Shown here one piece after another: positions 12,001-19,789 of a stretch of 64,000 nt of DNA (position 1 is its first letter; every line of letters begins with the position of its first letter). The translations under genes and the position numbers were made by a program. The stretch is from Saprospiraceae bacterium (GTDB taxonomy: Bacteria > Bacteroidota > Bacteroidia > Chitinophagales > Saprospiraceae), in assembly GCA_016714985.1 (NCBI GenBank), contig JADKBS010000009.1, positions 214,623 through 278,622 of the forward strand. Reading direction: 5' to 3'. The notes below the pieces were generated by a model, which saw nothing but the letters and a program-made list of their open reading frames with translations, was not told the origin of the DNA and did not search any database.

Positions 12001-12125
12001 AGGAGCGCCTTGAACTGCTTAGAAAAGAAACTGGCCTGGTAGAAGAAGCAGTTGAAATGCGCCAACTGACAGGCCAAGACGGTGAAGTGACGGGCACAGA
12101 AGTCGTTGTGCGCATGTCGGTTTGA
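9075..12125 (+). CDS. Two-component propeller sensor histidine kinase (LytS type)
   Basis: Membrane sensor kinase of 1016 aa. A TTG start at 9075 is used because the frame opens directly into a signal peptide (FSKNILVCLAALPILLAAQ), with no ATG before it. Residues about 20-640 form a periplasmic beta-propeller of Reg_prop repeats (YLWLGTQGGGLARFDG, HLWVGTAGGGIGFVD). A Y_Y_Y domain follows (YSWQLVGQEADWSPF), then one membrane helix near 765-785 (WWFRLSAIGGALLVLWGWF) and a short coiled coil. The kinase core has QMNPHFIFNALNGIQS with the phospho-acceptor His near residue 814, PPMLLQPFVENAILHGI (N box) and LDNGIGIA (G box). It probably phosphorylates the LytTR regulator at 7504. The intact frame contrasts with the broken paralogue at 58907. 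Confidence 0.92.
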   Translation: MNSFSKNILVCLAALPILLAAQPYRLTQYTVGDGLPQSQVYAVLEDSRGYLWLGTQGGGLARFDGREFKVFNTKNGLPGNYVHALEEDLDGNIWIGSNQGVCKFDGSKFHFFPLENGQDVPVFALAFFNGQLFAASQNGCYRIAEGNTEKQKTNDGQPFGRLTAAYRTGSDEIWVGGDEGLFKLEKDRWQTIQRRKAEVMAITGLPDGRILAGIFNSGILILDGKKRSYLNTQNGLPTNKVQCFWYDEHNHQVWIGLQDAGLCIWNLETGKIDQITVSQGLASQNIRAIHGDYWGKYTWLGTSGGGLCKYTRQRFEHYDTSDGLRSNFVYAVCEADTNLWVSAGDQGVSRWNPATGQRTHFDGSNGFFNVKCRALHHDPLGRIWIGTEGLGLAIYDGRDSLPLHFFSKRRGLAGNWIRDIATDPAGYVWVATTDGGLSRASYINQSLDNLRFENFGLAEGLPDLTVHALHFDRQGRLWLALQTGEVGLFDKGKISLLNRKNGLPGSTVRCLAEDSFGHLWVGTAGGGIGFVDIYNDKTLTFKQFDSTDKLASGNVYLLKYDSEGQLWVGTEKGVDRIWLDSVGNFQKVKYYGKSEGFLGVETCQNAVNSDSYGHWFGTMNGLMHFLPASDSIHGGAPFPIVTGVRLFYEPLENTQMALWSNNWGGLVDGAVFPYNQNHLGFEFFATDYANQERVMYSWQLVGQEADWSPFSPRTEVSYANLPPNEYRFRLRAKNEDGIISEPMEVAFAITPPFWQTWWFRLSAIGGALLVLWGWFRWRIAQVKAKAKQEKEQLELQNRLLTLEQKSRQLQMNPHFIFNALNGIQSLVTTGNMDSARQHILKFGRLMRAVLDNSRQQLIPLDKEVETLRQYLEMEQFCREGKFDFEIDTSGIESPDLQVPPMLLQPFVENAILHGIGPLSGKKGLISLIFTEKQTLLEVSILDNGIGIAQSQARKAGQESASQGASPRQSVGIAVTKERLELLRKETGLVEEAVEMRQLTGQDGEVTGTEVVVRMSV

Positions 12126-12136
12126 CCGGCTGCCTG

Positions 12137-15100
12137 TCAGATTTTCACCAGTTTTTCACTAACCCATCGGCCATCGGCCAACAGCACCTTCAAGGTATAA
12201 AAGCCGGGGGCCAAGCCTGCAACGTCCAAGCCAAGCTCCGTTGCCCCTACCTGAACTTGCCGAACAGCTTGCCCATTCAAATTGTATATCGCAACCTCAC
12301 TAAGGGGGTGTTCCGATTTTAACCAAACCATGCCTTGAGTCGGGTTGGGGGAAATTTTTACCCTGCCGTTCTGCAATTCCTCTTTCGCATCAGTGGAAGT
12401 AGCACTCAGGCGAAGATTGTCGAGCAGCACGAAATCGTCGGTTTCAAAGTTCAAGGGGTCAATTTGCCAAGTACCAATCTCGGTATAGAGTTTTAGGCTC
12501 AACGCTCCCTTGAAATTGAACGGTAACTGGTAGCTGTGGTTTACCACCTCGCCTTCAGGTTGGTCAAAAATGATGTCGCTGCCGTCCTGTGTTCCCGTCC
12601 ATTTAGCCTGCAACATGCTGCTGTGCAGGAAGTTTTCGGCCGAAGCACTATCATTTCTAAGCAGGGCGAGGTCAAATTCCAGCAAAGGGGTTTGGGAAGC
12701 AGAAAAATCGAGGCAGGCCCGTAGGGTGGCATTGATGCCGCTATAGAAATCGCTTTCGAAATTGGCTTCATAATCGGGGCAATGTACAAGCGATTCAGGA
12801 TTGTTGTAGAGGCCAGTACTTGCAAAGAAATAGTCGGATTGATACAAAACAATCGGGTCGGAAAAGAAATTATTCACTTCCAAGTATGCATCTTCATCAG
12901 CATCGGAGAACGTGTTGAGGTAATTCCCGTCAATTGTTCTTATGAAAGGGTATTCCTGTTCCCATAGATTATTTTCTTGATTGGGGTCGTTGCCTGTCTC
13001 AATCTCATAGAAGACAGACTCGCCAAATGGCAACGCCGAAAGGTCAACCTCCGACTCGAAACCCTCTAAGCCAAAACCGGGCAAATCATTTTGCAAGGTA
13101 TAGGTAGTTGACCAAAGCAAAGCCCCCGAAGCAGTGCTAACCTTCAAGCTGACCGGCGTCCCCGCTGGCATCGTCTCGCAGCTTTCACTGACTATGGAAA
13201 AATACGTTGTGACATCCTTTGTAAAACAACCTGGCGTTTCGTTGTAAATGCTTAGGGTAAGGTCGTCAGCTTGGTGCTCAACGATTTCGTACCCGTTCCA
13301 ACTATAGTTGTTGCTGGTATTTTCATCCGCAAAATTAAGCTCGATATTGAGGAAATAGAGGCCCGCATCATTCGGGATGAACCAATCCTCCACGGTAATA
13401 ATGATGGATTCACCCGGCGCTATCGGCTCATCGAGTTCAATGATATAATCAGGCAGTACCTCGTCATAATCAACCAATTTTACGGAAGCGCCCATCGAAG
13501 GCTCATAAGGCTGCCCCCCCGTGTTCACGACTTCAAAACTGATGGGATAGTATTGCCCTACCCCGCAGCGGCCATCAACATTATAGGTGGCACTCAGCCC
13601 AAGGTCGAGCGCTTGGGACGGGGCTGAAGGCAATCCAACGGCCATCCATGCTTCTTGGACGGCCTGCTGCTCCAAGGAGCCTGCACCAAATAGCTCAGCC
13701 GAAGCCAGCATGGTATATTCGTAGAAATCGTTGTAATCCGAGTTTTCGGTCAGGTAGGCCGAATTGGCCAGGAAGGCGATTTGCCCCGCTTTTTCAATGC
13801 CAATCGCAGGTACATCGTAATTTTCACCTATCTCATTGGTACCCTGCCGCCCATCCACGACCATCGAGTACCAGAGGTTGCCCACGGCACTGTTGGTATG
13901 CACGCCCGAATAGTCGAACCAAAGCGCACCTTTGTAAAAATCGGGCATGTCCACACTGGCCGGGTCGTCCATGACCCTGAAAGGCTTGGCCTCCGGGGTC
14001 AGCAGAAAGGAATGGCCCAGGTCCCAACTGAAATTATCGGGGTCGGTCTTGCGCTCCAGCAGCTTGCCAAAAATATCGGACATGCACTCGTTGATGGCGC
14101 CCGACTCGCCGGCATAGACCAGCTTTGAGGTATGTTGCGTAAAGCCGTGGGCAAATTCATGCCCCACCACTTCCAGCGTGGTCAGTGGGCCGTAAATACA
14201 GTTGCCATCCCCGTAGTTGGTGAACTCACCATCCCAAAAAGCATTAACCTCGCCCGCCCCATTGTTGTGTACTTGCACTTTCAGTTCCTTGCCGTTCCCA
14301 TCCAACCCGTTCCAGCCAAATAATTCCAGCATCATATCATAATACTCCTGGGAGCAATAATGGGCGTCGAGGGCCACTTCATCCTGGTCGGCATTGGTGA
14401 GATCCCAGTTGGAGCTTGTATTGGTGAAAACGGTCAGGTCGGGCCGATAGACCGTAATCCCCTCGCCCCTTGTCGGGTCGTGGAGGTGGAAGTCGGAAGG
14501 GCCAAGGCTGTCCGTTATGATGTCCTTGACGCCGTGGTAACGGGTATGGGCCTTGCTCGGTACGCCTTCGTTCAATATCAATGGCAACTGCATGAACACC
14601 TTGCCAGCGCGGGCGTCAACATAAAGGCGACGCTTATCAAAAGGCTCGATACTGGTCAGGTCAACCTGGTAGGCCAGCCGGAGCATGCCGGAGTTCGTTG
14701 GAAACTGAGGGTCAACAAGGCATAGAATAGGTTGGGGCTGTGTCTCGGCATATTTATCGGCCCTAAGCTGCTGTTTGGCAAGGCTCAAGGCTGTACTGGC
14801 ATTCAATTTTGCATTTGTCTCAACTCGAACATCGGGTGCGTAACAGCCCGTTGCCCGTTCTACCACGCCATTTTTTTCATGCAAAATATAGGTGCCGCCA
14901 ACAATGGGAACATCCTGAAAAAACTGTTGGTATTTATAATGGGCGTATCCGTTTCTACCCACTACGGTTTTTTGCAATTTCATTTCGGTGCCTGCCGAAA
15001 GCTGCATTTTTTCGGTCATTGCCTCGAAGAAATTCTGATGGTTTAGCGAGGCCTCCTTGTTTTTGTAGTTGCTGTATTGCTTCGCAACAACTCGTTTATT

Positions 15101-15181
15101 TACCAACTTGGACTGACCGCAGATGCCGGTCAAGCATACAAAGTGGAGCAAAACCGCCAAGAAGAGTAGGTGAATTTTCAT
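12137..15181 (-). CDS. Secreted M4 (thermolysin-type) metalloprotease with T9SS sorting domain
   Basis: Exported neutral protease of 1014 aa, intact. It has a signal peptide (IHLLFLAVLLHFVCLTGICGQ), an FTP/PepSY-type propeptide (residues about 40-200; VPIVGGTYILHEKNG), then the M4 catalytic domain with NAFWDGEFTNYGDG, the zinc motif HEFAH (H341, E342, H345), the third ligand in GESGAINECMSDIFG, and the C-terminal His region (GVHTNSAVGNLWY). After about residue 520 come CARDB-like and Ig-like segments and a lectin-like domain. A T9SS type A domain ends the protein (VKISPNPTQGMVWLKS to KLVKI). The gene is convergent with the kinase gene, with only 11 bp between stop codons. Confidence 0.93.
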   Translation of the reverse strand: MKIHLLFLAVLLHFVCLTGICGQSKLVNKRVVAKQYSNYKNKEASLNHQNFFEAMTEKMQLSAGTEMKLQKTVVGRNGYAHYKYQQFFQDVPIVGGTYILHEKNGVVERATGCYAPDVRVETNAKLNASTALSLAKQQLRADKYAETQPQPILCLVDPQFPTNSGMLRLAYQVDLTSIEPFDKRRLYVDARAGKVFMQLPLILNEGVPSKAHTRYHGVKDIITDSLGPSDFHLHDPTRGEGITVYRPDLTVFTNTSSNWDLTNADQDEVALDAHYCSQEYYDMMLELFGWNGLDGNGKELKVQVHNNGAGEVNAFWDGEFTNYGDGNCIYGPLTTLEVVGHEFAHGFTQHTSKLVYAGESGAINECMSDIFGKLLERKTDPDNFSWDLGHSFLLTPEAKPFRVMDDPASVDMPDFYKGALWFDYSGVHTNSAVGNLWYSMVVDGRQGTNEIGENYDVPAIGIEKAGQIAFLANSAYLTENSDYNDFYEYTMLASAELFGAGSLEQQAVQEAWMAVGLPSAPSQALDLGLSATYNVDGRCGVGQYYPISFEVVNTGGQPYEPSMGASVKLVDYDEVLPDYIIELDEPIAPGESIIITVEDWFIPNDAGLYFLNIELNFADENTSNNYSWNGYEIVEHQADDLTLSIYNETPGCFTKDVTTYFSIVSESCETMPAGTPVSLKVSTASGALLWSTTYTLQNDLPGFGLEGFESEVDLSALPFGESVFYEIETGNDPNQENNLWEQEYPFIRTIDGNYLNTFSDADEDAYLEVNNFFSDPIVLYQSDYFFASTGLYNNPESLVHCPDYEANFESDFYSGINATLRACLDFSASQTPLLEFDLALLRNDSASAENFLHSSMLQAKWTGTQDGSDIIFDQPEGEVVNHSYQLPFNFKGALSLKLYTEIGTWQIDPLNFETDDFVLLDNLRLSATSTDAKEELQNGRVKISPNPTQGMVWLKSEHPLSEVAIYNLNGQAVRQVQVGATELGLDVAGLAPGFYTLKVLLADGRWVSEKLVKI

Positions 15182-15405
15182 GATAAAAGGGAATTCGTCG
15201 AAAGTGAAATAAAGGCGTAAAATAGCGAACTCCGCCGAAAAGCAGCAAATACAACAGAAATTTGGTCAGGCATTTTACGAAATCCAAAACTGTCGTTTTA
15301 AATAATTCCGCACTGACCTTTTACCAAGCGCAAAAAATTCATGACCTTGCTGGCCTAAGTCACATCCGCATTGATTGGGTCGTTTGCAAAACCTGTTTCG
15401 CAAAA

Positions 15406-16566
15406 ATGAACATCGAATACAATCCAAAATACCCGTCCATTGAAGACCTTCGGGAGGTGGCCTGTCGGCGCATTCCCCGCTTTGCCTTTGAATACCTGGA
15501 TGGAGGCTGCAATGAGGAAGTGAACCTTCGCAAAAACACCACTGAAATAAGGGAAGTAGAACTGGTGCCCTACTACCTCAGCCCGCACCAAAGCTCTGAC
15601 ACAAGCTGCGAATTGTTCGGCAAGAAATACGATGCGCCTTTTGGGGTAGCACCCATCGGGCTGCAGGGCCTCATTTGGCCAAACAGCCCGGAAATATTGG
15701 CAAAAGCTGCCGTTGCCCACAATATCCCATTCACCCTCAGCACCGTTAGCACGGCCAGCATTGAGCAAATCGGCAAAGTGACGGGCGGCAAGTTCTGGTT
15801 CCAATTGTACCACCCACGGGAAAACCGACTGCGTGACGACCTCCTTGACCGAGCTGAAGGCGCTGGCTCAGAAGTTCTTGTTGCGCTGTGCGATGTGCCT
15901 TCCTTTGGCTTCCGGTACAAGGACATCCGCAACGGGCTGGCCATGCCACCAAGTATGAGTCTGCGCAATATCCTTCAAATCATCGGGTGCCCCAATTGGG
16001 CCGTCAACACCCTGAAATACGGAAAACCAAGGTTTGAGACCCTGATTCCATACTTTCCTAAAAATTTGAATATCAAGCAATTAGGGAAAGCCATGAACGA
16101 AACCTTTGCAGGTCGGCTCAACGAGGAAAAGCTGAAGCCTATCCGTGACCGTTGGAAAGGCAAGCTCGTTTTGAAGGGCGTCGCAAGCATCGAGGACGCC
16201 GAAATGGCCATCCGCCTCGGCTTGGACGGCCTCATACTCAGCAACCACGGCGGCAGGCAATTGGATGCTGGGCAATCCTCCATCCGCACCTTGCCCGCCA
16301 TTGCGCAGCACTGCAAAGGAAGGATTAAGGTGATGATGGACAGTGGCATCCGCACGGGACCTGACATTGCCCGGACCTTGGCTAGTGGGGCTGAGTTTGC
16401 CTTTCTTGGCCGTAGCTTCATGTACGGTGTAGCGGCCTTGGGCGAGGATGGGGCAAACCAAGTCATTTCATTGCTGAAAATTCAATTAAAACAAGTAATG
16501 GAGCAGGTCTGCTGCGAACGAGTGGCGGATTTTCCGAAGCATTTGGTGAAACTCAACAAGTCCTGA
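15406..16566 (+). CDS. FMN-dependent alpha-hydroxy-acid dehydrogenase/oxidase
   Basis: Flavoenzyme of 386 aa of the glycolate oxidase/L-lactate dehydrogenase family, which oxidises 2-hydroxy acids to 2-oxo acids on FMN. The family start MNIEYNPKYPSIEDLREVAC at 15406 is preferred to the upstream in-frame extension, which has no family similarity. Motifs include FEYLDGGCNEEVNLRKN near the N-terminus, FGVAPIGLQGLIWP, the FMN-binding Lys in KLVLKGVASIEDAE, the catalytic His-Arg block SNHGGRQLDAG, and MMDSGIRTGPDIARTLASGA for phosphate binding. No signal peptide or cytochrome domain is seen. It is followed after about 36 bp by a transporter, which may share its transcript. The exact substrate is unknown. 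Confidence 0.88.
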   Translation: MNIEYNPKYPSIEDLREVACRRIPRFAFEYLDGGCNEEVNLRKNTTEIREVELVPYYLSPHQSSDTSCELFGKKYDAPFGVAPIGLQGLIWPNSPEILAKAAVAHNIPFTLSTVSTASIEQIGKVTGGKFWFQLYHPRENRLRDDLLDRAEGAGSEVLVALCDVPSFGFRYKDIRNGLAMPPSMSLRNILQIIGCPNWAVNTLKYGKPRFETLIPYFPKNLNIKQLGKAMNETFAGRLNEEKLKPIRDRWKGKLVLKGVASIEDAEMAIRLGLDGLILSNHGGRQLDAGQSSIRTLPAIAQHCKGRIKVMMDSGIRTGPDIARTLASGAEFAFLGRSFMYGVAALGEDGANQVISLLKIQLKQVMEQVCCERVADFPKHLVKLNKS

Positions 16567-16602
16567 TTATCAACCATGATAGCCCAATAAACGAACGTTT
16601 AC

Positions 16603-17922
16603 ATGACCAATACGAAACCCAACTTTCAGCTCAACGACCCGAAAATCATCAAGGGCTGGACCATGTTTGACTGGGCCAATTCGGCCTATTCGCTCACCAT
16701 CGCCGTTGCCATTTTCCCAGCCTATTTTGAGGCCATCACGGCAAGGGAAATTGCCCCTTGGGGCATCGCCATGTACAACACCACGCTGTTTTCTTTGATA
16801 GTGGCAGTGGCGTATTTGGTCATCGCCGTCATATCGCCCATCCTCTCAGGCATCGCCGACAGCAGCGGACGGCGCATGGCGTTCATGCGGTTCTTCACTA
16901 CGGTAGGCTCGCTGGCCTGCATGTCGCTTTTCTTTTTCGATGGAGAAAACCTGCAATCGGGTCCGATGCTCTCTTTGGGGACGATTGGCTTCCTCATCGC
17001 CACGGCGGCTTTCGGCGGCTCCATCGTTTTCTACAACTCCTACTTGCCCGACATCGTAACCGAGGACCAATACAACCGGGTAAGCGCCCGTGGCTTTATG
17101 ATGGGCTATCTTGGCTGCGTCATCTTGTTGATTATCAACCTGGTAATTATCACTTTCCCTGAATGGTTTGGCATTGCAGATACGGGCACCTTACCTGTTA
17201 GGCTTTCCTTCCTTTCAGTGGGGTTATGGTGGTTCGGCTTCGCCCAATATTCGTTCCGCCACCTGCCTCCCGATGGCAAAGGGAAACTTACCTGGAAGGC
17301 AGTTAGGGAAGAAGGCTACGAGGAGTTCATGGGCGTTTGGCGAATGGTCAAGCAATTGCCCAACCTGAAGCGGTTCCTTTTGTCCTTCTTTTTTTACAGT
17401 GCCGGGGTGCAGACGGTCATCGCCTTGGCCTCCTTGTTTGCCAGTTTGGAGATGAAAATGGCGTCCAATGAGCTTATCATGGTCATTTTGCTGCTCCAAA
17501 TTTTGGCGCTCATAGGCGCATGGATATTTGCAAAGCTATCGGATGCCATCGGCAACAAATCGGGCCTTGTGGTCATGCTGGTGCTGTGGACGCTGGTTTG
17601 TTTCTTCGGCTATATGGTCGAGGGGAAGGTGCAATTTTACCTAATGGCAGCGGCGGTAGGCCTCGTCATGGGCGGGGTGCAGGCGCAATCGAGGGCAAGT
17701 TATTCCAAGTTATTGCCGCCGGGCGTGAAGGATACCACCTCGTTTTTTAGCTTTTATGATGTACTGGAAAAAGGTGCCACGGCGCTCGGCTCTTTCAGTT
17801 TTGCCTTTACGGGACAGGTATCGGGAGGCCTGCGGGTAGCGGTATTGGTGCTGGCAGGGTTCTTCCTCGTCGGCTTGCTGTTATTGGCACGGGTAAAAAT
17901 TGCACACGAAAAAATAGCATGA
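16603..17922 (+). CDS. UMF1/Atg22-like MFS transporter
   Basis: Integral inner-membrane protein of 439 aa with about 12 hydrophobic helices. The N-terminal signature KGWTMFDWANSAYSLTIAVA and the following IFPAYFEAIT are typical of the UMF1 (unknown major facilitator) family, related to yeast Atg22 amino-acid exporters. The loop GIADSSGRRMAFMRFF matches the MFS loop 2-3 motif. The cargo is unknown. The stop overlaps the start of the next gene by 4 bp (ATGA), which suggests coupled translation. The upstream dehydrogenase may be in the same operon. Confidence 0.85.
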   Translation: MTNTKPNFQLNDPKIIKGWTMFDWANSAYSLTIAVAIFPAYFEAITAREIAPWGIAMYNTTLFSLIVAVAYLVIAVISPILSGIADSSGRRMAFMRFFTTVGSLACMSLFFFDGENLQSGPMLSLGTIGFLIATAAFGGSIVFYNSYLPDIVTEDQYNRVSARGFMMGYLGCVILLIINLVIITFPEWFGIADTGTLPVRLSFLSVGLWWFGFAQYSFRHLPPDGKGKLTWKAVREEGYEEFMGVWRMVKQLPNLKRFLLSFFFYSAGVQTVIALASLFASLEMKMASNELIMVILLLQILALIGAWIFAKLSDAIGNKSGLVVMLVLWTLVCFFGYMVEGKVQFYLMAAAVGLVMGGVQAQSRASYSKLLPPGVKDTTSFFSFYDVLEKGATALGSFSFAFTGQVSGGLRVAVLVLAGFFLVGLLLLARVKIAHEKIA

Positions 17923-18560
17923 GCCAATTCACGACCATCGAGACCAAAGGCTGGAAACGGGAGGCAGCTTTCCGTTTTTTTCGACATTTTGACGACCCGT
18001 TCTTCAATATCAGCACCAATGTGGACGTGACCGAACTGCACCATTTTTGCAAGCTGTCGGGACTGCCATTTTCGCTCTGCACCCAGTTTTTTGCTGCGCA
18101 AACCGCCAACGAAATCGAGGAGCTTCGCCTACGCTTGGTGGGCGGTGAGGTACGGCTTTACGACCTCGTGCATTGCGGAGCCACTGTGCTTCACGACGAC
18201 GACACCTTCAGCTTCTGTTACTATGAAATGAAGCCTGACCTGCGCCAATTCGTGGAAGATGCCAAGCAGCTCACCCAGCATCACAAGCAAAACCCCAGCT
18301 TTGACCCAGGTGATGATATCCATGACGTGCTGCATTGCTCCGTGGTACCCTGGATTTCTTTCACCGCTGTCAAGCATGCCCGACGCTTTGGCCGGGAGGA
18401 CAGCATTCCCAAACTTGTTTTCGGTAAAAAATTCGAGCAAGCAGGCCGCTGGCTCATGCCCGTCTCCCTCGAAGCCCACCACGGACTTATGGACGGGCTA
18501 CATGCCGGTCGGTTTTTTGAGGGCCTGCAACTGAAATTGGATGCCTTTGATGTTGGGTGA
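17919..18560 (+). CDS. Chloramphenicol acetyltransferase-like protein
   Basis: Cytosolic CAT-fold acetyltransferase homologue of 213 aa. The active-site motif HHxxxDG is present as EAHHGLMDGLHAGRFF near residue 193, and the start EAAFRFFRHFDDPFFNIST matches the CAT family. The family transfers acetyl from acetyl-CoA to a hydroxyl group. Chromosomal Bacteroidota members beside ordinary genes are usually not drug-resistance genes, so resistance is not claimed. The gene overlaps the UMF1 transporter by 4 bp, so the enzyme and the transporter may handle one metabolite. That link is inference. Confidence 0.85.
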   Translation: MSQFTTIETKGWKREAAFRFFRHFDDPFFNISTNVDVTELHHFCKLSGLPFSLCTQFFAAQTANEIEELRLRLVGGEVRLYDLVHCGATVLHDDDTFSFCYYEMKPDLRQFVEDAKQLTQHHKQNPSFDPGDDIHDVLHCSVVPWISFTAVKHARRFGREDSIPKLVFGKKFEQAGRWLMPVSLEAHHGLMDGLHAGRFFEGLQLKLDAFDVG

Positions 18561-18640
18561 GATTGGGGAACTGGAAATTGAGAAATTGGAAACGGAACGC
18601 TGGATTTTCCTACTAAATATTGGTGCAATGCATTGAAAAA

Positions 18641-18721
18641 ATGGTTCAAGCAGCCCTCCAATCCGAAATCCGCATTCCGAAATCCGCAATCGTAAGCCCC
18701 CCAATCCGAAATCCGCAATCG
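18641..18721. repeat. AATCCGMAATCCGCAATC word repeats at moaE stop
   Basis: About 80 bp made of repeats of AATCCGAAATCCGCAATC and close variants, ending 1 bp before the moaE stop codon. The same word returns in the moaE-moaD gap (19262-19303) and upstream of rpmB (30130-30198). No reading frame or CRISPR spacing is present. Confidence 0.75.
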
Positions 18722-19138
18722 TCAAGGATGCGCTGCCACCCATACCTCTCCGTCCTCGAAAACCTCTTTTTTCCAGATGGGAACGGTTTCCTTCAAGGTG
18801 TCAATGCAGTAGCGGCAAGCATCGAATGCTGCCGCCCGGTGCGGGGCGCTCACGGCGATGACGACGGCGGCTTCGCCAATTTCGAGGATGCCCGTCCGAT
18901 GATGGAGGGCAATCCGTTTTGCACCAAACTTTTCGACGGCCTGCTCCGCAATTTTTCGCATTTCGGCAATGGCCATTGGCTCGTAAGCCTCGAACTCAAG
19001 GCGAAGCACGGGCTTGCCCTTGGTGGCATTTCGCACCGTCCCGATAAACACGTCAATGCCACCTGAGTCATCAGATTGGACGAAACTGATGCAGCCAAGC
19101 GTATCTAATGGCGTTGTAAGCAGTTGAATATCAATCAT
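18722..19138 (-). CDS. moaE: Molybdopterin synthase catalytic subunit
   Basis: Large subunit of molybdopterin synthase, 138 aa, normal length. With thiocarboxylated MoaD it adds two sulfurs to cyclic pyranopterin monophosphate. Family blocks are GGIDVFIGTVRNATKGKPV, LEFEAYEPMAIAEM, ALHHRTGILEIGEAAVVIAV, SAPHRAAAFDACRYCID and the active-site lysine region VPIWKKEVFEDGEVWV. The gene lies downstream of moaD on the same strand, but the gap between them is filled with repeats. No other molybdenum-cofactor genes are in the window, so the rest of the pathway must lie elsewhere. Confidence 0.95.
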   Translation of the reverse strand: MIDIQLLTTPLDTLGCISFVQSDDSGGIDVFIGTVRNATKGKPVLRLEFEAYEPMAIAEMRKIAEQAVEKFGAKRIALHHRTGILEIGEAAVVIAVSAPHRAAAFDACRYCIDTLKETVPIWKKEVFEDGEVWVAAHP

Positions 19139-19303
19139 TTTGATTAGGATTCATCGGGTTCCAGGTTTCAGGGGGGGCAGAGCTTGTCCCGATTTTCGGG
19201 ATTTCAGGAGGGGTAGCGCTTGTCTCCTTCAAGCCCGCCAATCCCTTAGGAAATTTGCTGCGCCCCCAATCCGCAATCGCCCAATCCGCAATCCGCAATC
19301 GCC
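19139..19303. repeat. Repeat-filled gap between moaD and moaE
   Basis: The 165-bp gap has two degenerate copies of a GGGGNAGCGCTTGTC-like word around 19170-19230 and, from 19262 to 19303, several copies of CAATCCGCAATCG that abut the moaD stop codon. No ORF is supported. Confidence 0.7.
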
Positions 19304-19546
19304 TCATCCTCCGCTCACGGGTGGAATAATTGCGACTTCGTCATTGTCCTTCAAGGCAAGGTCTTCGCTCACATATTCGCCGTTCACTGCCAGCCGAACA
19401 GTTGCAAGACTAGACAAGCGGGGAAAACGCTGCACGAGCATTGCCCGGAGGGCAGCCACGGATGCGCTGGAAGGCAGATCCACCTCCAAAAAACGTTGGC
19501 CAGTGATGTCTTTGGCAATGCCAAAACTGAGGAGGCTAATTTTCAT
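19304..19546 (-). CDS. moaD: Molybdopterin synthase sulfur-carrier subunit
   Basis: Ubiquitin-fold sulfur carrier of 80 aa ending in the required Gly-Gly (IIPPVSGG), which is adenylated and thiocarboxylated before giving sulfur to MoaE. It matches the family from MKISLLSFGIAKDITGQ through VRLAVNGEYVSEDLALKDND. The length is typical. It precedes moaE on the same strand. The short-word repeats begin directly at its stop codon. Confidence 0.93.
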   Translation of the reverse strand: MKISLLSFGIAKDITGQRFLEVDLPSSASVAALRAMLVQRFPRLSSLATVRLAVNGEYVSEDLALKDNDEVAIIPPVSGG

Positions 19547-19789
19547 GGCAAAGTTTTTAGCTATGCGCCTATGGTAAAACCTTAAGTTTAAAATCAGTAT
19601 GACTGCGGTACTGTGTTAATTTGTGCCGTGTTGCCAATACATGCCGGAAAGGTAACAGAATTTGTGGGTTTGCCTGTGGCAATAATTGGCAAGTTATTTG
19701 GTTTGACAGGGTTGAAAAAGGCTAAATCCCACCCATTGACACTTAACTCATTCTAAAAACCAAGTGCGCCCTTCCTCGCTTGGCCCTCT

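Noticed and set aside
15262..15405. Longer start for the hydroxy-acid dehydrogenase
   Set aside because: The 48 extra residues have no family similarity and overlap the expected promoter region.
17919..18560. Chloramphenicol resistance gene
   Set aside because: The CAT motif is present, but the context is ordinary chromosomal genes with no mobile elements; resistance is not supported.
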